The position numbers were made by a program, and so were the translations under genes. Positions 6,266-10,784 of a stretch of 10,784 nucleotides of DNA are shown one piece after another (the stretch's first letter is position 1; every line of letters starts with the position of its first letter). Under the pieces are notes generated by a model. That model did not search any database. It saw nothing but the letters and a program-made list of their open reading frames with translations, and had not been told where the DNA came from. This DNA comes from Ilumatobacteraceae bacterium (GTDB lineage: Bacteria > Actinomycetota > Acidimicrobiia > Acidimicrobiales > Ilumatobacteraceae), in the NCBI GenBank assembly GCA_030728545.1, contig JANQZQ010000008.1:1-10784 (forward strand), given 5' to 3'.

Positions 6266-7492
6266 TCAACCTTCGACGGTGCGGCGAATCTCGACAATCT
6301 TGGCCGACGCATTGTTGGCATCGTCACCTTGTTCATCTAGCGCGGCCAAACGGTCGCGAGCAGCTTCACGCTCAGCAATAGTGGTGTCAACACGCTGAAG
6401 CGCGGCTTCGACCCCGTGCTCGTGAATGTAGGTAGCCCAATCCACGAGCGCTTCCACCATTTCTGACTCGGGCACCACAGCAACGTTGCGACCTTTTACA
6501 AACAAGTGCCCACGTTTGTTGCCAGCGGCAATACCGAGGTCGGCTTCGCGGGCCTCGCCCGGGCCGTTGACCACGCAACCCATCACCGCAATTTGCAGTG
6601 GCAATTTTTTGTCGGCAAAAGCAGCCTGGGCACGATTGGCCACGTCGATCACATCAATTTCGGCGCGACCGCAACTTGGGCAGGCAATGAGGTCAACATT
6701 TTTTCGCTCGCGCAAACCGAGGGCCTCGAGCAGTTGACGCCCGGCGCGGGCTTCTTCGACGGGGTCGGCAGTGAGGCTGAACCGAATGGTGTCGCCGATG
6801 CCTTCTAACAACAATGCTGCGATACCAGCGGTGGCTTTCACCAAGCCACCAGGCAGCGGCCCTGCTTCGGTCACCCCGAGATGCAGCGGATGGTCGGTAA
6901 TGGCGCTCAACTTGCGATAGGCATCCACCATAAGCGGCACATTGGAGGCCTTCACCGAGATCTTGATGAGATCAAAACCGACTTCTTCGAAATAGCGCAT
7001 TTCGGTTTGGGCCGACTCGACCATGGCGTCGGCAGTGAGGCCACCGTATTTTTCGTACAGTGCCGGGTCGAGCGAACCGCCATTGACCCCGATGCGAATC
7101 GGCACCTGGCGATCGCGGGCCTCGCTGGCAACGGCCTTGATGTGTTCGGGCTTGCGAATGTTGCCGGGGTTTAAGCGCAGCCCTTGCACGCCGGCTTCGA
7201 GCGCAGCCAATGCCATTTTGTATTGATGGTGAATGTCGGCGATGATCGGCACAGGCGAGCGCGGAACAATTTGGGCTAAGCCTTCGGCCGCATCAATGTC
7301 GTTGCAGGTGCATCGCACAATGTCGCAGCCAGCTGCAGCCAGCGCATAAATCTGTTGCAGGGTGCCTTCGACATCGGCAGTTTTGGTAATGGTCATCGAC
7401 TGCACACTGATTGGCGCATCGCCACCGACGGCAACCTTGCCGACGCGAATTTGGCGGGTGGTCTTGCGTGGAAACAGCGGAGTTGTGGTCAT
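6266..7492 (-). CDS. ispG: 4-hydroxy-3-methylbut-2-en-1-yl diphosphate synthase (flavodoxin), GcpE
   Basis: IspG is the iron-sulfur enzyme that reduces methylerythritol cyclodiphosphate to HMBPP, the penultimate step of the MEP isoprenoid pathway. The 408-residue protein has the TIM-barrel part (IRVGKVAVGG, SVQSMT, PVPIIADIHHQY, LRLNPGNIRK, PIRIGVNGGS, LHLGVTEAGP) and the C-terminal cluster domain with the three cluster cysteines Cys271 and Cys274 (CPSCGR) and Cys306, plus Glu313 (MGCVVNGPGE). It is the two-domain bacterial form without the plant insertion. Extra cysteines occur at 56, 61 and 63 (VRCTCND). A charged tail of about 40 residues after 368 looks helical and is longer than in E. 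coli. The ATG at 7492 is three bases after the protease stop, and no strong ribosome site is seen, so it is likely coupled. It is the last gene of the leftward operon. Confidence 0.97.
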   Translation of the reverse strand: MTTTPLFPRKTTRQIRVGKVAVGGDAPISVQSMTITKTADVEGTLQQIYALAAAGCDIVRCTCNDIDAAEGLAQIVPRSPVPIIADIHHQYKMALAALEAGVQGLRLNPGNIRKPEHIKAVASEARDRQVPIRIGVNGGSLDPALYEKYGGLTADAMVESAQTEMRYFEEVGFDLIKISVKASNVPLMVDAYRKLSAITDHPLHLGVTEAGPLPGGLVKATAGIAALLLEGIGDTIRFSLTADPVEEARAGRQLLEALGLRERKNVDLIACPSCGRAEIDVIDVANRAQAAFADKKLPLQIAVMGCVVNGPGEAREADLGIAAGNKRGHLFVKGRNVAVVPESEMVEALVDWATYIHEHGVEAALQRVDTTIAEREAARDRLAALDEQGDDANNASAKIVEIRRTVEG

Positions 7493-7495
7493 TGA

Positions 7496-8779
7496 TCAGC
7501 CGAGCGGTTGGGTGATGTCAAGGTACAAGCCTGCCACGAGCAGCATGACCAGCAACACCACCACCGCAGTAGCCATCGGGGCCAACTTGCGAATGTCAGC
7601 CTGATAACGCCGCGTGCGCGTCGAACGAGCCCGCTCGTAAATGGCCACCGCCGCATGACCACCATCGAACGGCAGCAACGGCAACATGTTGAACACCCCG
7701 ACAAACACATTGACGGCAGCCAACAAAATGAGCACGCCCTTCCAGCCGTCTTCGCGACCGATATCGCCGCCAATCTGGCTGGCTCCGACCACGGTGCTGG
7801 GCCGGGTGAGCGGGTCAGCAACCTCGCTGGTTAAATTGTCGGCCAAATTGATGGGGTTCAGCACGGTGAACACCCCGCGCACTGAACCAGCGGCGGTACT
7901 CACCACATCTTGCACTGCGCGCCCGAGAGATTCAACCACCCCGACTTGCACATAGTCACGCGACCAGCCCGCTACGCCAAAAAACGCGCGCGCCTGCGGT
8001 GTGTCTTGCGTACCAGGAAACGCCGTAAGGGTTGCGGTGAGCACCAAGGTCTGGCCGCTGCGATCCACCACTACTTGCACTTGGTCGCCCGGCTGTTTGG
8101 CGCGCACAGCACCAACGAAATCACCCGAGGTGCGCAGCGCTACCCCATCGAACGACACGATGATGTCGCCAGCACGCACTCCGGCGGCTTCGGCGGCACT
8201 GCCCACATAAGGGCTTTGAGCCACTTCGACCCGACCGGTTTCGCCGTACCGCCCAGCAATGGAATAGACACCCGAAAACAACACGAGCGCAATTACCAGA
8301 TGCATTAATGAGCCAGCGGTAATCACCAACAAGCGTTTGGGAAACGACTTAGAGCGATACGTGCGTGCTTCATCGGCTGGGTCAGTTTCGTCGAGGTTGT
8401 TCATGCCGATGATGCGCACAAACGCACCGATGGGAAACGCTCGCAAACCGTATTCCACTTCGCCACGACGCCAGGCCAGCAATCGCGGACCAAAGCCCAT
8501 GTAGAACTGGGTGACTTTCATGCCGGTGCGACGGGCGGTGACAAAGTGGCCGACTTCGTGCAAGAACACCGAGATGATCAGACCAATAACGAACACCAGA
8601 GTCCAGATGTTGTTGGAACCCAACCAGGCCAACAGCGCCACGATGACACCAACGCCGAGGATTGACGTGGACAGCGGCACTTTGTTTTCTGAAGACGTGT
8701 TATCCGACGGTGTCGCCGCAGTGGGGTCGCCGCCCCCGCCCACAAGTTCGTCGCGCACGCGCGAATAAAAAGAACTCAC
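7496..8779 (-). CDS. Site-2 intramembrane metalloprotease, M50 family (RseP/Rip1-like)
   Basis: Site-2 proteases cut membrane-embedded substrates such as anti-sigma factors. The protein is 427 residues from the GTG at 8779, which overlaps the dxr stop as GTGA. The zinc site is HEVGH (74-78) with the third ligand Asp372 in FNMLPLLPFDGGH. One PDZ domain lies at about 188-250 (SAAEAAGVRAGDIIVSFDG). Likely membrane segments are near 39-54, 58-80, 150-175, 347-368 and 401-421. Motifs VGASQIGGD and RRTGMKV closely resemble Mycobacterium tuberculosis Rip1, which also sits between dxr and ispG. The N terminus is about 50 residues longer than in Rip1, with a polar Gly/Ser/Thr stretch and an extra hydrophobic segment. 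Val34 (GTG at 8680) is a possible shorter start but has no ribosome site. The open frame extends upstream to 8938 only inside dxr. Confidence 0.93.
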   Translation of the reverse strand: MSSFYSRVRDELVGGGGDPTAATPSDNTSSENKVPLSTSILGVGVIVALLAWLGSNNIWTLVFVIGLIISVFLHEVGHFVTARRTGMKVTQFYMGFGPRLLAWRRGEVEYGLRAFPIGAFVRIIGMNNLDETDPADEARTYRSKSFPKRLLVITAGSLMHLVIALVLFSGVYSIAGRYGETGRVEVAQSPYVGSAAEAAGVRAGDIIVSFDGVALRTSGDFVGAVRAKQPGDQVQVVVDRSGQTLVLTATLTAFPGTQDTPQARAFFGVAGWSRDYVQVGVVESLGRAVQDVVSTAAGSVRGVFTVLNPINLADNLTSEVADPLTRPSTVVGASQIGGDIGREDGWKGVLILLAAVNVFVGVFNMLPLLPFDGGHAAVAIYERARSTRTRRYQADIRKLAPMATAVVVLLVMLLVAGLYLDITQPLG

Positions 8780-9957
8780 GCGCTTACCGTACCTGGGGTG
8801 TGTACGAACGACTCGACGATGCCAAGTGCAATGCGTCGCGACGTACCGTCGGCTGCCAGCACGTCGTCGACACTTGCCAGCGCTGCCCCGTCGTGTTGCT
8901 GCAGGGTGGCATCGTTCACTTCGGCAATCTGCAACCAACCGATGCGACCAGCCAAAAACGCATCGACGGCAACTTCATTGGCGGCACTCAACCAAGCGGG
9001 GGCCGAACCACCAATGCGTCCGGCGGCGTAGGCAAGGCGCAAACAACGAAACGTTTCTACGTCGGGTGGCTCGAAATCCAAGCGGCGTAGCGATGACCAA
9101 TCCAACGCCCCAAACGGCACATCAAAACGCTCAGGCCACGCGAGCGCGTAAGCGATCGGCAACCGCATGTCGGGCAGCGACAGCTGGGCGATGGTGGCGC
9201 CATCGGTGAAAGTAGCCATCGAATGAATGATCGATTGCGGATGCACGATTACTTCGATTTGGTCATAGCCCACGCCGAATAATTCGTGTGCCTCGATGAC
9301 TTCGAGACCTTTATTCATCAACGTGGATGAGTCAACCGTAATTTTTGGCCCCATCGACCAAGTCGGATGAGCCAAGGCGCTGGCCACATCAACACTCGCC
9401 AGTTCATTTCGAGTCTTACCGCGAAACGGCCCACCGCTAGCCGTGAGCTGGAGCGATGCAATCTCGCGGTCAGGTGAGCCACTGGCACGCAAGCACTGAT
9501 GCAGAGCACAATGTTCGCTATCAACCGGCACGATCATCGCACCTTTCGTGGTGCGCAGCGGTTGCACGATAGGCCCAGCGGCAATCAGGCTTTCTTTGTT
9601 GGCTAACGCCAGACGCTTGCCGCGACGCAAGGTTTCGAGGGTCACGGGCAAACCAGCAAAGCCCACCACGGCGTTGACCACCACGTCGGCATCGGTATTG
9701 GTATCGCCTACTACGTCAGCCACGTTGTCGGTGAATTGCACCGCAGCAAACTCGCTAGCCAAGGTGGCGCGCACCGCATCGTCAACCACGGCGACTACTC
9801 GCGGGCGATGAGCCTTGATTTGTTCGCGCAGCACTGCTTGGTTCGACCCTGCGGCGAGCGCAACGATTTCGTATCGCTCGCTAGAAGCCGCCACCACTTC
9901 GAGCGTTTGTCGGCCGATCGAGCCGGTGCTGCCGGCTACGGCAACCTTGACGGTCAC
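8776..9957 (-). CDS. dxr: 1-deoxy-D-xylulose-5-phosphate reductoisomerase
   Basis: Dxr converts deoxyxylulose phosphate to methylerythritol phosphate with NADPH, the committed step of the MEP pathway and the target of fosmidomycin. Taken from the GTG at 9957 the protein is 393 residues, the normal size. It has the NADPH loop GSTGSIG (9-15), the metal site DSEHCALHQCL (from 146) and the substrate segment TASGGPF. It also has the flexible-loop motif HPTWSMGPKITVDSS (from about 197), LMNKGLE with metal-binding Glu219, and the C-terminal helical domain (ANEVAVDAFLAGRIGW). A TTG at 9981 in the same frame would add eight residues and overlap cdsA by 13 bases. The GTG start VTVKVAVAGSTGSIG matches the family better, but neither has a clear ribosome site. 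Its end overlaps the protease start as GTGA. Confidence 0.95.
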   Translation of the reverse strand: MTVKVAVAGSTGSIGRQTLEVVAASSERYEIVALAAGSNQAVLREQIKAHRPRVVAVVDDAVRATLASEFAAVQFTDNVADVVGDTNTDADVVVNAVVGFAGLPVTLETLRRGKRLALANKESLIAAGPIVQPLRTTKGAMIVPVDSEHCALHQCLRASGSPDREIASLQLTASGGPFRGKTRNELASVDVASALAHPTWSMGPKITVDSSTLMNKGLEVIEAHELFGVGYDQIEVIVHPQSIIHSMATFTDGATIAQLSLPDMRLPIAYALAWPERFDVPFGALDWSSLRRLDFEPPDVETFRCLRLAYAAGRIGGSAPAWLSAANEVAVDAFLAGRIGWLQIAEVNDATLQQHDGAALASVDDVLAADGTSRRIALGIVESFVHTPGTVSA

Positions 9958-9968
9958 GACTGAGCGGG

Positions 9969-10784
9969 CTAGCTCGCCCAAGGAGCGAGTGTTACCGCCA
10001 AGAAATACACAGATGGCAGCGCCAACAACATTCCATCAAAACGATCAAGCACACCGCCGTGACCTTTCAGAACGGTGCCGAAATCTTTTACCCCAAGCGA
10101 ACGCTTCAGCACCGACTCGAGCAAGTCGCCGAGCGGCGCCACGAGCGACACCACTGTTGCCAACAAAATCCACTCGGTGAGCGAATTCCACGTTTCGCTT
10201 TGTAATCCAATAATGACCACCACACAGAACGTGGCGATAGTGCCACCGATGACACCTTCGATGGTTTTGTTCGGGCTCACCGAGGCACGCAACGGCGTGC
10301 GACCAATAGCTGAACCTACGAAGTAGGCACCAACATCGTTGGCTGCAACGGCAAACACCAAGAGAAACAACGTGTCGGTGCCAATGTTTGGAAGGGCTGA
10401 AGACAACGTTGACATCCGCAAAATGAGGCCGGCGTAACTGCCCAACAAACCGATGTACACCACACCCAACATGAGTGTGCCCAAGCTGGTGACCGCTGCA
10501 CTCTGATCGTCGTTCGAGCCGACCAACGTGATTGCCCCAGCAATAAAAGCAAACACCACCACCATGGCAATTGCCAGATGCGACATGTAATAGGCACCAA
10601 TTGGCGCCGCCAAACAAGCCACCACACCCACCACCATCGGTGCACCCAGATTGCGGGCATGGGCTTGGGTGAAAAACTCAAGAGCAGCCAGACCCAGCAC
10701 CACCATCACCAAAGCCATGACTGCAGCCGGGCCAACGAACGATGTGCCAACGAACAACACGGCGAGCACTACCCCGACGATGAC
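9969..10784 (-). CDS. cdsA: Phosphatidate cytidylyltransferase (CDP-diacylglycerol synthase), start beyond the right edge
   Basis: CdsA makes CDP-diacylglycerol from phosphatidate and CTP in the inner membrane, the precursor of all bacterial glycerophospholipids. The visible 271 codons are open to the last base. The protein is strongly hydrophobic with several membrane spans. It ends with the family signature at about 10035-10115: SVLKRSLGVKDFGTVLKGHG followed by GVLDRFD, which fits the S-x-x-K-R...K-D...H-G-G...D-R-x-D pattern with all key residues. Another conserved patch is VSPNKTIEGVIGG. GTG codons exist near 10769, but the hydrophobic frame continues upstream (VIVGVV), and CdsA proteins usually begin with a short segment before the first helix, so the true start is probably outside. 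The stop is 11 bases before the chosen dxr start, consistent with one operon. Confidence 0.95.
   Translation of the reverse strand, partial: VIVGVVLAVLFVGTSFVGPAAVMALVMVVLGLAALEFFTQAHARNLGAPMVVGVVACLAAPIGAYYMSHLAIAMVVVFAFIAGAITLVGSNDDQSAAVTSLGTLMLGVVYIGLLGSYAGLILRMSTLSSALPNIGTDTLFLLVFAVAANDVGAYFVGSAIGRTPLRASVSPNKTIEGVIGGTIATFCVVVIIGLQSETWNSLTEWILLATVVSLVAPLGDLLESVLKRSLGVKDFGTVLKGHGGVLDRFDGMLLALPSVYFLAVTLAPWAS

Noticed and set aside
6251..6282. Weak inverted repeat GCGCCGT / ACGGTGC between the convergent genes
   Set aside because: Seven pairs including one wobble, an 18-base loop and no T run on either side; not a credible intrinsic terminator.
8780..8938. N-terminal extension of the site-2 protease
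   Set aside because: It is within the conserved dxr C-terminal domain and codes an Arg/Cys-rich stretch unlike any M50 protease; the GTGA overlap gives a natural start at 8779.
1..10784. Mobile elements, CRISPR arrays, toxin-antitoxin or defence genes
   Set aside because: All large frames belong to core housekeeping families, and no terminal repeats, spacer arrays or transposase or nuclease motifs were seen.

Overview
The window is ordinary actinobacterial housekeeping chromosome. It most resembles Actinomycetota, possibly class Acidimicrobiia. The reasons are high GC in many coding stretches, GTG/TTG starts, tightly overlapping genes, a NusA without C-terminal acidic repeats, a site-2 protease close to mycobacterial Rip1 lying between dxr and ispG, and a secreted protein with a long threonine tail. 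The class-level guess is inference; the phylum is well supported by gene content and order.

Layout. Positions 1-2537 carry a leftward operon rimP-nusA-infB (ribosome maturation, transcription elongation/termination, translation initiation). The genes overlap by four bases at each junction, and infB runs off the left edge. Positions 2538-2709 are the only sizeable intergenic region and separate rimP from the rightward proS. This spacer holds a clear intrinsic-terminator hairpin oriented towards rimP, plus two possible 11-codon leader ORFs, one before each divergent gene. Positions 2710-6259 are a rightward operon: proS (prolyl-tRNA synthetase), manA (mannose-6-phosphate isomerase) and a secreted SGNH/GDSL hydrolase, joined by 13- and 4-base overlaps. 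Positions 6266-10784 are a leftward operon read cdsA, dxr, site-2 protease, ispG, with cdsA cut by the right edge. It combines phospholipid precursor synthesis, two enzymes of the MEP isoprenoid pathway and an intramembrane protease. The two operons converge with only six bases between their stop codons.

No mobile element, CRISPR array, tRNA, rRNA or defence system is visible, and every large ORF is explained by a known family. I found no undescribed multi-gene system. The most interesting signals are regulatory: a probable transcription attenuator in the leader of the NusA-encoding operon, a leader ORF apparently coupled to proS, the absence of ylxR between nusA and infB, and a shared 12-base coding repeat in the rimP tail and infB linker.
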